Assembly: GCA_963826475.1 (NCBI GenBank)
Contig: CAWGXC010000002.1
Coordinates: forward strand, 1 to 64,000
Source of the DNA: RHKX01 sp963826475
Lineage (GTDB): Bacteria; Actinomycetota; Thermoleophilia; Solirubrobacterales; 70-9
Direction of reading: 5' to 3'
DNA length: 64,000 nucleotides
Position numbers and translations under genes: made by a program. Each line of letters begins with the position of its first letter. Position 1 is the first letter of the stretch. Shown one piece after another: positions 15,973-24,594 of the stretch. The notes under the pieces were generated by a model. It did no database searches. It saw only the letters and a list, made by a program, of their open reading frames with translations, and had not been told where the DNA came from.

Positions 15973-16623
15973 TCAGCCGCCGGTGAAGAGCTCGTCGATT
16001 TCATCGCGCTCCGGGCTGGTCCCCGGGGATGCCGGAGCCTCCAGCGTCTTCTCGTCGAGCTCCTGGGCGAGGTACTGCGGATCGGGGGACGCGAGGCGGG
16101 CGAACGCGGTGGCCTCTGCGCCCCCCTCGGCCATCGCCCCGCCGCCGGCTGCCCGGAGCGTGTCGGCACCGACGCCGACGATCTCGGCCAACGCCTCGAT
16201 CACCCGTCCAGAGACGCCCTGCGCCGGAAGACGGCCGTGCTCCATCCGGTTGTAGTAGTCGGCGACCTTGACCCGCCGCGGGTCGGCTTCGCCCAGCCCC
16301 AGGGCGGCGCCCAGTCGGGCGACCAGGTCGGCCCGCCTGATCCGCGCCCGGTTCCGCAGCTGGGGCAGAAGCTCAGGCCAGGAGCCGGAGACGCCCTCGA
16401 TGGACTCGTACACCTGGTCGACGGCGACCTTCGCGAGAGAGGTCTCGTATGCGGCCGGGTCCCACGGTCGCCTTGGCGCTGTCATGAGGTAGCGGTCGAT
16501 CAGGGACGCCAGCTCCTGACGTTCCCCGCCCTCCACGCGGCTGATCCACTCGCTGGGGTCGGGGGCGCGACCCGCCTCGAACTCGGCGCCGAACTCCTCG
16601 AGAAGGTGCCGGAGATCAGCCAC
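15973..16623 (-). CDS. HTH (XRE-like) regulator, probable ImmA partner
   Basis: 216 aa. An N-terminal helical region (LLEEFGAEFEAGRAPDPSEW, typical of sigma-associated short regulators) is followed by a helix-turn-helix segment around residues 90-150 (RRADLVARLGAALGL, KVADYYNRMEHGRL, VIEALAEIVGV) reminiscent of XRE proteins. The C-terminal 50 residues are acidic and unstructured, a plausible cleavage region. It overlaps the sigma factor gene by 8 nt and precedes the ImmA/IrrE peptidase by 22 nt. An anti-sigma or repressor role is inferred from context. Confidence 0.65.
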   Translation of the reverse strand: MADLRHLLEEFGAEFEAGRAPDPSEWISRVEGGERQELASLIDRYLMTAPRRPWDPAAYETSLAKVAVDQVYESIEGVSGSWPELLPQLRNRARIRRADLVARLGAALGLGEADPRRVKVADYYNRMEHGRLPAQGVSGRVIEALAEIVGVGADTLRAAGGGAMAEGGAEATAFARLASPDPQYLAQELDEKTLEAPASPGTSPERDEIDELFTGG

Positions 16624-17248
16624 GGAGCTCGTCCTCCACGTCCCGCTTGAAGCGGCTCCAGATCTTGTGGACGTTGGCGACGCTGACCCCGTCGACCCGC
16701 GCGGCCACCTCTTCGGCGGGGAGGTCCTGACATCCGGCCACCTCCGGACCGTAGAGCCGAATGACCTGCTGGTGCTGCTCGTTGCGCTCGTCGAGCAGGC
16801 GATCGACCAGCTCGCGAACCTCCATCGAGGTGGAGTCGTCCTCGGTGAACGGCTCGTCCCCCCAGACGTCCTCGTCGCCCTCGTGCTCGGAGCCGAGCGG
16901 GCTCATTGCGAGCTGCCGGCCGCGCGCCCGGAAGTAGTCGGCGACGCGACGGCTCGTGATCGTCTTCAGGAACGCGCCGAACTCGCCCACGACCTTCCCC
17001 TCGAACGACGCCCGCAGCGCCGACTGCAGCACCTCCATGACGACGTCGTCGATGTCCTGGGGAGCCGAGCCCATGCGCATCCGGACCCACGTCCTGATCG
17101 TCGGCTCGAATCCGAAGGCGAGGATCCCGACCGCCTCCTTCTCGGCGCCCCGCTCACCGGCCTGCCGCGCCGCGGCGATGTAGGCGACCAGCGCCTCGTT
17201 GCCGAGCGCCGCGAGTTCACTCTGGCTCAGGCGCTCGAACTTCCCCAC
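16616..17248 (-). CDS. Sigma-70-family (ECF-like) RNA polymerase sigma factor
   Basis: 210 aa. Region 2-like segment IDDVVMEVLQSALRA and FLKTITSRRVADYFRAR; region 4-like HTH in ADLPAEEVAARVDGVSVANVHKIWSRFK (short form LPAEEVAARVDG). A long acidic linker (EHEGDEDVWGDEPFTEDD) joins them. The size fits ECF sigma factors. It starts the operon sigma-HTH-ImmA/IrrE, diverging from the cold-shock gene. The neighbouring genes suggest control by proteolysis instead of a membrane anti-sigma factor (inference). Confidence 0.8.
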   Translation of the reverse strand: MGKFERLSQSELAALGNEALVAYIAAARQAGERGAEKEAVGILAFGFEPTIRTWVRMRMGSAPQDIDDVVMEVLQSALRASFEGKVVGEFGAFLKTITSRRVADYFRARGRQLAMSPLGSEHEGDEDVWGDEPFTEDDSTSMEVRELVDRLLDERNEQHQQVIRLYGPEVAGCQDLPAEEVAARVDGVSVANVHKIWSRFKRDVEDELRG

Positions 17249-17382
17249 CGGGCAAACCTAGCGCGCGGCCCCTGCATCACTTGTCCAGAGGGCCGCGAGC
17301 GCGGCGCGCGATGGCGGCAGGCCCTTTACAGTTTCCGCCGACGACTCCAACGTGGGGTCGTGAGTTACGTAAGAACGTGTGC

Positions 17383-17411
17383 TTGAGGACGACCACTGCC
17401 ATAGGTAGTAG
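17383..17411 (+). promoter_or_regulatory. Probable promoter of the cold-shock gene
   Basis: TTGAGG and TAGTAG separated by 17 bases form a plausible sigma-70-type promoter upstream of the csp gene, leaving a leader of about 45 nt. The 213-bp divergent gap also has to contain the sigma-operon promoter, which I could not pick out. Confidence 0.35.
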
Positions 17412-17461
17412 TGCATCCAAGACGGCCTCAGTTCAAGAAACGGCATTGGAGGCAATGCAAC

Positions 17462-17662
17462 ATGGCAAGTGGAACCGTTAAGTGGTTCAACGGCGAGAAG
17501 GGCTACGGCTTCATCGCTCCGGACGAGGGTGGCGACAAGGATGCCTTCGTTCACATCAGCAACATCGTCGGCGGTGCTCGCATCGACGAGGGTGACCGCG
17601 TCAACTTCGACGTTGAAGACAGCGCGAAGGGCCCGCAGGCCGTCAACGTCTCCAAGGCGTAG
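17462..17662 (+). CDS. csp: Cold-shock protein (CspA family)
   Basis: 66 aa, a single OB-fold cold-shock domain with RNP1 KGYGFIAP and RNP2 AFVHIS, and the invariant GTVKWFN start. It binds single-stranded RNA/DNA as an RNA chaperone or antiterminator. ATG at 17462 gives the canonical N-terminus; an in-frame upstream start would add 17 non-family residues. Two hairpins downstream terminate it. The untranslated leader could be temperature-responsive, as in other csp genes, but no conserved cold box was recognised. Confidence 0.97.
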   Translation: MASGTVKWFNGEKGYGFIAPDEGGDKDAFVHISNIVGGARIDEGDRVNFDVEDSAKGPQAVNVSKA

Positions 17663-17711
17663 GACGCACCACATCGGCCGGTGGTCTCAGACCGCCGCGC
17701 CTCAAGCGCCA

Positions 17712-17757
17712 ATCTCCCCACGGGAGATCGGAGTCAGCGCCACCGAGAGGTGGCGCT
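17712..17757 (+). terminator. Double hairpin terminator after csp
   Basis: Two hairpins in series: ATCTCCC-CAC-GGGAGAT (7-bp stem) and AGCGCCACC-GAGA-GGTGGCGCT (9-bp perfect stem with a GAGA tetraloop), the latter followed by TCGCTTT. This is a good intrinsic terminator for the abundant csp transcript. Confidence 0.75.
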
Positions 17758-17801
17758 TCGCTTTGGTGGGGGAAGCCGACACGCTTTCTGCATAGAGGGG
17801 A

Positions 17802-18761
17802 GTGAAAGAGGGCGCCACGCGCGCGCCGGCGGCCGCGATCGTTGGGCGCGTGGGAGGTGGATGGCAAGAAAGCAGTCCCAGAGAGGGTCTTCTTGCCATC
17901 CAGGCCGGAAGGCAGCACGGGTTAGTCACCACCAGGCAGATCAAAGGGACCGGTCTAACCCAAACCGCGATCGACAAGCGGGTCGCCAGCGGCCGCCTCT
18001 TCCGGATCCACCGCGGCGTCTTCTCGCTCACTCCGCCGCCGCTGACCAAGCATCAGGTCTGGCTCGCTGCGGTTCTCGCCTCAGGACCCAACGCGCTCCT
18101 CAGCGACATCTCGTCGGCCGAGCTCTGCGGTTACGCCGACACCTCCTCCCTGATTGCCCACGTCGCAGTTCCGGAGGGCTCCGGTCGTCATCGCGAAGGC
18201 GTCGTCGTGCATCGCCGCGCGATTGACCCGCGCGACGTCCGCAGACGCGACGGCATCCTCTGCACCTCCGCCGACCGCACGCTCGTCGACCTCGCGCCCC
18301 ACCGCAGCGAGTCCGAGCTCGAAACCCTCCTCGTCGCCGCCGAGTCGCTCCGACTGATCAAGCGCAACCGCCTCGCCGAGCTCATCGAGCAGCGCTGGGG
18401 TCGTCCGGGGATGACGAAGCTCGCATCGCTCATCGCCCTGGAGCCGGCCCTCGTCCGCTCCGACCTGGAGCTGCTCTTCCTGCCGATCTGGCGGGAGGCC
18501 GGCATCGAACGGCCGCTGGTCAACTTCCCGATTCAGGTGGAGGGCGGCGTCCTCGAGGTCGACTTCGCCTGGCCGGCCCACCGCTTCGTCGTCGAGCTCG
18601 ACAGCCGGCGCTTCCACGGCGACTGGGAGGCCGCCGAGCGCGATCGGCGGCGGGACCTTCTCCTCGCCCTCGCCCACTGGGGGACTCAACGGTTCACCCG
18701 CGGGCAGTGCGGCGAGGACCGATCGACGATCGCGCGTCTCCTCGCGGCCCGGCTAGGGTGA
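17802..18761 (+). CDS. AbiEi-like winged-helix protein with DUF559 nuclease-like domain
   Basis: 319 aa. The N-terminal part (AGRQHGLVTTRQIKGTGLTQ, KRVASGRLFRIHRGVFSL) is the AbiEi-type antitoxin winged helix; the middle has the VVVHRRAI and SADRTLVDLA stretch; the C-terminal part (LEVDFAWPAHRFVVELDS, FHGDWEAAERDRRRDLLL) is a DUF559/Vsr-like PD-(D/E)XK fold. No AbiEii toxin follows. Such proteins are common in actinobacteria and are often mis-annotated as antitoxins. GTG at 17802 is used; GTG at 17850 is an equally good start. It begins after the csp terminator, so is independently expressed. Confidence 0.8.
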   Translation: MKEGATRAPAAAIVGRVGGGWQESSPREGLLAIQAGRQHGLVTTRQIKGTGLTQTAIDKRVASGRLFRIHRGVFSLTPPPLTKHQVWLAAVLASGPNALLSDISSAELCGYADTSSLIAHVAVPEGSGRHREGVVVHRRAIDPRDVRRRDGILCTSADRTLVDLAPHRSESELETLLVAAESLRLIKRNRLAELIEQRWGRPGMTKLASLIALEPALVRSDLELLFLPIWREAGIERPLVNFPIQVEGGVLEVDFAWPAHRFVVELDSRRFHGDWEAAERDRRRDLLLALAHWGTQRFTRGQCGEDRSTIARLLAARLG

Positions 18762-18767
18762 GCCGCC

Positions 18768-19304
18768 ATGGCCGAGGAGATCAAGCCACCCACCCGACCC
18801 CAACCCGAGACGGGCTCCGGCGAGGACGAGGCCCGCACCGTCGAGCACTCACGCTCGCTGCTGGTCCGCTGGATGTCGATCGGAGACGCCAACTCCGGCG
18901 GCTTCGTCCACGGCGGGTCGGTCATGCGTCTCGTCGACGAGGCGGCGGGCCTCGCGGCGATCAAGCACTCCGGCCGCCGCGTCGTGACGGCCGGAATGGA
19001 CCGGATGACCTTCCTGACCCCGGTGTTCGTCGGCGAGCTGCTGCGCTGCAGCTCCTCGGTGAACGCGGTCTGGCGCAGCTCGATGGAGGTGGGCGTCCGG
19101 GTCGAGGCCGAGAACCCCTACACCGGCGAGACGCGCCACACCTCGACGGCCTACCTGACGATGGTGACCCTCGAGGACGGTCAGCCGATCACGGCCCCGA
19201 AGCTGATCGCCGAGACGGACGACGAGAGAAGGCGCCAGCGCGAGGCCGAGCTACGCCGTAAGAACCGTTTGGCCGAGCGCGACCAGATCCGCGGCGCCAG
19301 GTAA
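18768..19304 (+). CDS. Acyl-CoA thioesterase, hotdog fold (YciA-like)
   Basis: 178 aa. The hotdog-fold thioesterase block is clear: DANSGGFVHGGSVMRLVDEAAGLAA, with the long helix wrapped by strands, and MDRMTFLTPVFVGELL. It hydrolyses acyl-CoAs to free acid and CoA, with possible preference for medium/long chains. The N-terminal 25 and C-terminal 40 residues are charged extensions. It lies 6 nt after the AbiEi-DUF559 gene and is followed by a 44-nt hairpin repeat. Confidence 0.9.
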   Translation: MAEEIKPPTRPQPETGSGEDEARTVEHSRSLLVRWMSIGDANSGGFVHGGSVMRLVDEAAGLAAIKHSGRRVVTAGMDRMTFLTPVFVGELLRCSSSVNAVWRSSMEVGVRVEAENPYTGETRHTSTAYLTMVTLEDGQPITAPKLIAETDDERRRQREAELRRKNRLAERDQIRGAR

Positions 19305-19330
19305 CTCCACGGAATCAGCCGGTCGAGATA

Positions 19331-19374
19331 CCTCCGGGCAGATCCTCCGCTTCGCGTCCGGTCTGCCCGGGTGG
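19331..19374 (+). repeat. 44-nt hairpin repeat, copy 1
   Basis: Stem CCGGGCAGA/TCTGCCCGG with inner sequence TCCTCCGCTTCGCGTCCGG. The 44 nt are identical to a copy after the polyprenyl synthase gene and closely match an inverted copy near 44.2 kb. It sits just after the thioesterase stop, a terminator-like position. Confidence 0.75.
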
Positions 19375-19411
19375 AGGGCCACCTGGAGGGGACCCTAGAG
19401 CTCCTTGACTC

Positions 19412-20500
19412 CTATGCGATCTTCGTCACGGTCGCCGGTGGAGTCGCTGCGTTCACCTGATTGCGGCCCTTGCGCTTCGCCTCGTACATCGCGGCGTCGG
19501 CGCTCTCGAAGAGCTCCTCGTAGTCGAAGGGGACCCCCGGCGGCGAGACGCCCACGCCACAGCTGATCGTCATCTGCAGGTCGTGGGAGAAGCGGGTCGC
19601 CGCGACGGCGTCGCGCAGTCGATTGGCCAGCCGCATGGTCTGCTCGCCATCGCCGCCCGGAAGCAGGACCAGGAACTCCTCCCCGCCGAGGCGGTAGGCG
19701 AGCTCGAAGGCACGTAGGTCCTTGCGGATGATGTAGGCGACGTCTTTGAGGACCGTGTCGCCGACCGCGTGGCCGACGGTGTCGTTGACGCGCTTGAAGT
19801 GATCGATGTCGATGACGATCATCCCGATCGGCGCCGCGGTGACCTCAGATTGCTGGCGCAACTCGCTGACCCGGTTCTGCAGCGCCTTGCGGTTCAGCAT
19901 TCCGGTCAGCGGATCCACGGCGGCCTCGGAGCGGTGCTCCAGATCGGAGCGCATCAGCGCGGTCGAGAGGATCGCCGTCGAGAGCACGGTCGCCATCGGC
20001 ATCACGAGACGCGGTGGGCTGTCGATGATCAGAGACGGCTCGGAGGCGAAGGCGACGCCACACATGAGGCCGAGGGTGATCACCACGCCGAGGATGACCC
20101 CGCGGTAGGAGAACCGAGCACTGAGCGTGACGATGGGGATCGCGAACCAGGCGAGCGCCGGAAGCCCATCGACCCCGGCGAGCAGAATGCTGATCGCGAT
20201 CACGATCTGCGAACCGGTCCAGGCGGCGAAGATCCCGTATTCGGGCTTGGCGACCCGCTCCAGCCGCTTGTCGGCGAGCATGAAGAGGATGCCCGCGAAG
20301 AGCAGCGGCAGCAGCGTCCAGTAGCCCAGCCACGGGCCGGTCACCAGCAGCCCGACCGCGAGGACGCCCAACGCCATCCGCCTGATCGGCTGGAGGCGGC
20401 GATCCATGTCGAGCATGCGTGCGCGATCGGTGTGATCGGGCACGAGCCAGCTCTCGGATTGATCGACCCTGCGTTGCTTCATCACCTCTCTCATCGACAA
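19412..20500 (-). CDS. Membrane diguanylate cyclase (GGDEF)
   Basis: 362 aa. About five to six membrane helices lie between residues 40 and 180 (GVLAVGLLVTGPWLGYW, FAGILFMLA, ISILLAGVDGLPALAWF, VILGVVITLGLMCGVAF). The GGDEF domain follows, with DPLTGMLNRKAL and an active-site GGEEF in RLGGEEFLVLL, so it should convert two GTP to cyclic-di-GMP. The membrane part probably senses an unknown signal. No I-site RxxD is evident immediately upstream of GGEEF. It is transcribed toward the thioesterase gene. Confidence 0.9.
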   Translation of the reverse strand: MSMREVMKQRRVDQSESWLVPDHTDRARMLDMDRRLQPIRRMALGVLAVGLLVTGPWLGYWTLLPLLFAGILFMLADKRLERVAKPEYGIFAAWTGSQIVIAISILLAGVDGLPALAWFAIPIVTLSARFSYRGVILGVVITLGLMCGVAFASEPSLIIDSPPRLVMPMATVLSTAILSTALMRSDLEHRSEAAVDPLTGMLNRKALQNRVSELRQQSEVTAAPIGMIVIDIDHFKRVNDTVGHAVGDTVLKDVAYIIRKDLRAFELAYRLGGEEFLVLLPGGDGEQTMRLANRLRDAVAATRFSHDLQMTISCGVGVSPPGVPFDYEELFESADAAMYEAKRKGRNQVNAATPPATVTKIA

Positions 20501-20561
20501 GGGAGAGGCCGACGTTGAATCGGTACTGGACCGTCCCGTCTATATACAGGGGAGATTGCGT

Positions 20562-21341
20562 CTATCCGCAGGGCTCGAGCACCTGCTCGAAGGATCCGGA
20601 GCGCCCGTCGTCGCCCACCTCGAAGACGACGGCGTTGATCCAGACGTCCTCCTCGGCCGTCCGGAATCGCGCGGGCATCTGCGTGCGGAAGCGCCCGAGC
20701 GCATCCTCGACCTCGACCCCGAGGATGCTCTTGCGCGAGCCGGTCATGCCGACGTCGCAGATGAACGCGGTCCCCTCCGGCAGGACGCGGCCATCGGCCG
20801 TCGCCACGTGAGTGTGGGTGCCGAGCACCGCGGCGACCTTGCCGTCCAGGTGCCAGCCCATCGCCAGCTTCTCGCTGGTCACTTCGGCGTGAAAGTCGAC
20901 GATGATCACCTCGGCACCGCGCCGCCTGAGCTCTGAGACCTCCGCCTCGGCGGCTGGAAACGGCGAACGGGCGACGGTCAGCTGCAGCTCGCCGCTGAGG
21001 TTGAGGAGCCCGACCTTGCGGCCGTCCACCTCCCAGATCAGCGATCCGCGCCCCGGGTTCCCCTTCGGGTAGTTGGCGGGACGGACGATCCGGTCGCACT
21101 CGTCGAGGAAGCCGTAGGCGTCGCGGTGGCGGTAGACGTGGTTTCCGGTCGTGATCAGGTCGACCCCGGCAGCGAAGATGTCACCAGCCGTCCGCTCCGT
21201 GATCCCGACGCCACCGGCCGCGTTCTCGCCGTTGGCGATGACGAGGTCGGGCGCATGCCTCTCCCGCAGCCGTGGCATGGCCTCGGCGAGCCCGCGCCGG
21301 CCCGGGCCGCCGACGATGTCTCCGATGAACAGAACGCGCAC
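20562..21341 (-). CDS. ymdB: YmdB-family metallophosphoesterase
   Basis: 259 aa. Metal-binding motifs in order: FIGDIVGGPGR, IANGENAAGG, TGNHVYRH, and THTHVATADGRVLP, with GMTGSRKSILG; these define the TIGR00282/YmdB calcineurin-like group. Family members hydrolyse 2',3'-cyclic nucleotides (and were linked to biofilm switching in Bacillus). Full length with all metal ligands. It lies directly upstream of the diguanylate cyclase on the same strand, a suggestive but unproven link to cyclic-nucleotide signalling. Confidence 0.9.
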   Translation of the reverse strand: MRVLFIGDIVGGPGRRGLAEAMPRLRERHAPDLVIANGENAAGGVGITERTAGDIFAAGVDLITTGNHVYRHRDAYGFLDECDRIVRPANYPKGNPGRGSLIWEVDGRKVGLLNLSGELQLTVARSPFPAAEAEVSELRRRGAEVIIVDFHAEVTSEKLAMGWHLDGKVAAVLGTHTHVATADGRVLPEGTAFICDVGMTGSRKSILGVEVEDALGRFRTQMPARFRTAEEDVWINAVVFEVGDDGRSGSFEQVLEPCG

Positions 21342-21413
21342 CGGGCCAGCCTAGATGCCGTGGCGTCCGGGAAGCGGCGGGAGCCGGGATGCAGACCGTC
21401 TAGCTTTGGCGGC

Positions 21414-22190
21414 GTGAGCGGGACAGAGCAGACGCACGCGACCGACCTCGCCGCGACCGCGCCCGGCAGCTCGGCGGCGATCGAGGCGCGCGGGCTCGGC
21501 AAGCGCTTCGGCGAGCGGGAGGCCCTGCGCGAGGTCAGCTTCACCGCCGCGCCCGGCGAGCTGCTCGCGATCATCGGGCCCAACGGCGCCGGCAAGACGA
21601 CCCTGCTCTCGATCCTCGCCGGGATCCGCGAGCCCGACTCCGGCGAGGTGCGGCTGCCCGTCGGCGAGGTCGGCTTCGTCCCCCAGCAGGCGGCGCTCTA
21701 TCGGCGGCTGACCGTCGAGGAGAACCTGCGCCTCTTCGCCCGCCTCGAGAAGGTCGTTGACGTGGAGGCGACCGTCGAGCGCATGCTCACGCAGACGGCG
21801 CTCGCCGAGCGCCGCGGCGATCAGGCGGGGACGCTCTCGGGCGGCAACCAGCAGCGGATCAACATCGCGATCGGCCTGCTCTCGAGCCCGGCCGTCCTGC
21901 TCCTCGACGAGCCCTCCACCGGCCTCGACCCACGGCAGCGCGCGCGCCTCTGGGAGTTCGTACTCGAGCTCGCGGGCCGCGGCACCACGGTGATCTTCTC
22001 CACCCACAACATCTCCGAGGCCGAGCGCTACGGCGAGCGGCTCCTCGTCCTCGCCGACGGCCAGCGCCTCTTCGACGGCACCGCCGAGCAGCTCCACGCC
22101 GAGACGCCCGCCCCCGAAGCCGGCTCCGGCGTCGAGCGCACCGACTTCGAGTCCGCCTTCGTCCGCTTCCTCGTCGCGAACGGCCACTAG
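21414..22190 (+). CDS. ABC transporter ATP-binding protein
   Basis: 258 aa from GTG 21414. Walker A GPNGAGKTT, Q-loop FVPQQ, signature LSGGNQQR (with N instead of the usual Q), Walker B VLLLDEPSTGLDP and switch His in STHNISEAE are all intact. ABC-2-type exporter ATPase of the CcmA/NatA kind. It is followed 8 nt later by its membrane partner. The first 25 residues (MSGTEQTHATDL) are a flexible extension, so a later start is possible. Confidence 0.92.
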   Translation: MSGTEQTHATDLAATAPGSSAAIEARGLGKRFGEREALREVSFTAAPGELLAIIGPNGAGKTTLLSILAGIREPDSGEVRLPVGEVGFVPQQAALYRRLTVEENLRLFARLEKVVDVEATVERMLTQTALAERRGDQAGTLSGGNQQRINIAIGLLSSPAVLLLDEPSTGLDPRQRARLWEFVLELAGRGTTVIFSTHNISEAERYGERLLVLADGQRLFDGTAEQLHAETPAPEAGSGVERTDFESAFVRFLVANGH

Positions 22191-22198
22191 GTAACGAC

Positions 22199-23548
22199 GT
22201 GCGCTGGCTACTCCTCAAGGATCTGCAGATCATGCGGCGCTCGCCGCTGCTGACGGCGCTCCTGGTCGCCTACCCGATCGTGATCGCGGTGCTGATCGGC
22301 TTCGCCCTCAGCCGCGGGCCCGACACGCCGCGCGTCGCCTTCCTCAACGAGGTCCCGACGGACACGCCCTTCGAGATCGGCGGCGAGGACTTCGACCTCG
22401 TCGGCGCCAAGAGCGAGCTCTGCCAGCGGATCGAGTGCATCCAGGTCTCCAGCGAGGCGGAGGCGCGCAAGATGGTCGAGTCCGGCGACGTCCTCGGCGC
22501 CCTGATCCTGCCAGCCGACCTGATCGACAAGTTGCAATCGCTCGGCGGGCTCACCCCGGAGAAGCCGACGGTCAAGGTCCTGGTCAACCAGGAGGACCCG
22601 GTCAAGGGCAGCCTCGTCGACGACCGGATCAACTCGCTGCTGTCGGAGGCGAACCTGAAGATCTCCCAGAAGGTCTCCGACGTCTCCCAGCAGTACCTGC
22701 AGATCCTGCTCGACGGTGGCGACTTCTCGTTCCTCCAGGAGGGGCTGAAGATCCTCGGCCTGCGCCAGTCCGAGACGATCCTCAAGCAGGTCCGCGGGCA
22801 ACTTCCCACCGACAGCCCCGAGCTCGCGCCGCTCGACGAGGTGATCCGCTTCAGCCACCTCGCCGCGCAGAACCTCGGCGTCGCCGGCGACCTGCTCAGC
22901 TCGGTCACCCAGCCGATCAAGGTCGACAAGGAAGTCATCAACGGCGACACGCCGAGCCTCGATGCCTTCGCCATCTCCGTCGCGGCGACGATCACGCTGA
23001 TGTTCGTCACCGTCCTTCTCGTCGCCGGCTCGCTCGCGCTGGAGCGCGAGGAGAACGCCTTCGCCCGCCTCACGCGCGGGCTGATCGGCAAGTCCGCGCT
23101 GCTCGCCGAGAAGATCCTGCTCGGGATGGTCGTCGCCCTCGTCGTCACCGTCCTGATGCTCGCCGGGCTCTCGCTGTTCGTCTCCCTCGACTGGGGGAGG
23201 TTCCTGCTCTGGATCCCCGCGATCCTCTTCGGCGGCATGGCCTTCGCCGCGTTCGGCGCCGCGATCGGCGGCGCGACGAAGGAGGTCCGTGCGGCCTCCC
23301 TGCTCGCCTTCATGGTCAGCCTGCCGATGGCGTTCCTCTCGCTCGTTCCGTCAGGGACCGTCGGCAAGGGCCTCTACGACGTGATCAGCGTCGTCACCGG
23401 GCTCTTCCCCTTCGATCCGGCCCTGCGGGCGCTGGAGGGGGCGCTCGAATCGACCGGCCCGAGCATGGGGATCGCGCTCGTCCACCTGGCCGCCCTGGCG
23501 CTCGGCTACGGGCTGCTCGCCCGCGTCGCCGTGCGCCGCTTCATCTAG
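22199..23548 (+). CDS. ABC-2 type transporter permease
   Basis: 449 aa. One N-terminal helix (LLTALLVAYPIVIAVLIGFAL) is followed by a ~220-residue extracytoplasmic domain, then five to six helices clustered at the C-terminus (AATITLMFVTVLLVAGSLAL onward). This architecture is typical of ABC-2 permeases related to YhgE/NatB and daunorubicin-type exporters. Pairs with the ATPase encoded just upstream; the substrate, possibly a drug, lipid or ion, cannot be told from sequence. GTG start. Confidence 0.88.
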   Translation: MRWLLLKDLQIMRRSPLLTALLVAYPIVIAVLIGFALSRGPDTPRVAFLNEVPTDTPFEIGGEDFDLVGAKSELCQRIECIQVSSEAEARKMVESGDVLGALILPADLIDKLQSLGGLTPEKPTVKVLVNQEDPVKGSLVDDRINSLLSEANLKISQKVSDVSQQYLQILLDGGDFSFLQEGLKILGLRQSETILKQVRGQLPTDSPELAPLDEVIRFSHLAAQNLGVAGDLLSSVTQPIKVDKEVINGDTPSLDAFAISVAATITLMFVTVLLVAGSLALEREENAFARLTRGLIGKSALLAEKILLGMVVALVVTVLMLAGLSLFVSLDWGRFLLWIPAILFGGMAFAAFGAAIGGATKEVRAASLLAFMVSLPMAFLSLVPSGTVGKGLYDVISVVTGLFPFDPALRALEGALESTGPSMGIALVHLAALALGYGLLARVAVRRFI

Positions 23549-23619
23549 TTCCCGCCGCCGATCTCCCAGCTCGGAGCTCGCGCAGACTGCCGCCCGGCGT
23601 GCCCTCCTAAACTGGGCGA

Positions 23620-24594
23620 ATGCCCTTTCCCGCTACTCGAATGCGCAGGTTGCGCAGGACGGGAGTCCTCCGCGGGCTCACGCGCGAGACCGAGCTCACC
23701 CCCTCGCACCTGATCCAGCCGCTGTTCGTCACGGCCGGCACCGACGTCCGCGAGGAGGTTCCATCGATGCCGGGCGTCAGCCGCCTCTCGATCTCCGAGC
23801 TGGTCGAGGAGGCGGGGGAGATCCGCGCCGCCGGCGTCGACTCGGTGCTGCTCTTCGGGATCCCCGCCGACAAGGACGAGATGGGCTCGGGCGCCTTCGA
23901 CGACGAGGGCATCGTCCAGCTCGCCATCCGGGCGCTCAAGGAGGCCCACCCCGAGCTCGTCGTGATCGCCGACACCTGCATGTGCGAGTACACCTCCCAC
24001 GGTCACTGCGGCTACCTGCGACCCGACGGCGAGGTCGACAACGACCTCTCGATCGAGCTGCTCGCCAAGACCGCGCTGAGCCAGGCCGCGGCGGGCGCCG
24101 ACGCGATCGCCCCCTCGGACATGATGGACGGCCGGATCGGCGCGATTCGCGCCCAGCTCGACGCCGACGGCTTCGCCGACACGCCGGTGATCGCCTACTC
24201 GGCGAAGTACGCGTCCGCCTTCTACGGTCCCTTCCGCGACGCCGCCGGCTCGACCCCGCAGGAGGGCGACCGCCGCGGGTACCAGATGGATCCGGCCAAC
24301 GTGCTCGAGGCGATCCGCGAGTCCCAGATCGATCTCGACGAGGGCGCGGACATGCTGATGGTCAAGCCCGCCCTCCCTTACCTCGACGTGATCCGCCGGG
24401 TCAAGGACGCCACCGGCGCGCCGCTCGCCGCCTACCATGTGTCGGGCGAGTACTCGATGCTCAAGGCGGCGGCCATGAACGGCTGGATCGACGAGCGAGC
24501 CGCGGCCCTCGAGGCGCTGACCTCGATCCGCCGGGCGGGTGCCGACGCGATCATCACCTACTACGCCAAGGACGCTGCAGGATGGCTGAGCTAA
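23620..24594 (+). CDS. hemB: Delta-aminolevulinic acid dehydratase (porphobilinogen synthase)
   Basis: 324 aa. Condenses two 5-aminolevulinates to porphobilinogen. The metal-binding cysteines lie in DTCMCEYTSHGHCG; Schiff-base lysines are in YSAKYAS and MVKPALPY. Length and start MPFPATRMRRLRR are normal. It is the first gene of a hem operon, overlapping the following siroheme-decarboxylase-like gene by 13 nt; hemL follows after that. hemA, hemC and hemD are not in the window. Confidence 0.97.
   Translation: MPFPATRMRRLRRTGVLRGLTRETELTPSHLIQPLFVTAGTDVREEVPSMPGVSRLSISELVEEAGEIRAAGVDSVLLFGIPADKDEMGSGAFDDEGIVQLAIRALKEAHPELVVIADTCMCEYTSHGHCGYLRPDGEVDNDLSIELLAKTALSQAAAGADAIAPSDMMDGRIGAIRAQLDADGFADTPVIAYSAKYASAFYGPFRDAAGSTPQEGDRRGYQMDPANVLEAIRESQIDLDEGADMLMVKPALPYLDVIRRVKDATGAPLAAYHVSGEYSMLKAAAMNGWIDERAAALEALTSIRRAGADAIITYYAKDAAGWLS

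Noticed and set aside
15319..16169. Upstream extension of the ImmA/IrrE and GGDEF proteins
   Set aside because: In-frame upstream codons give Arg/Pro/Ser-rich sequence overlapping neighbours, unlike the families.
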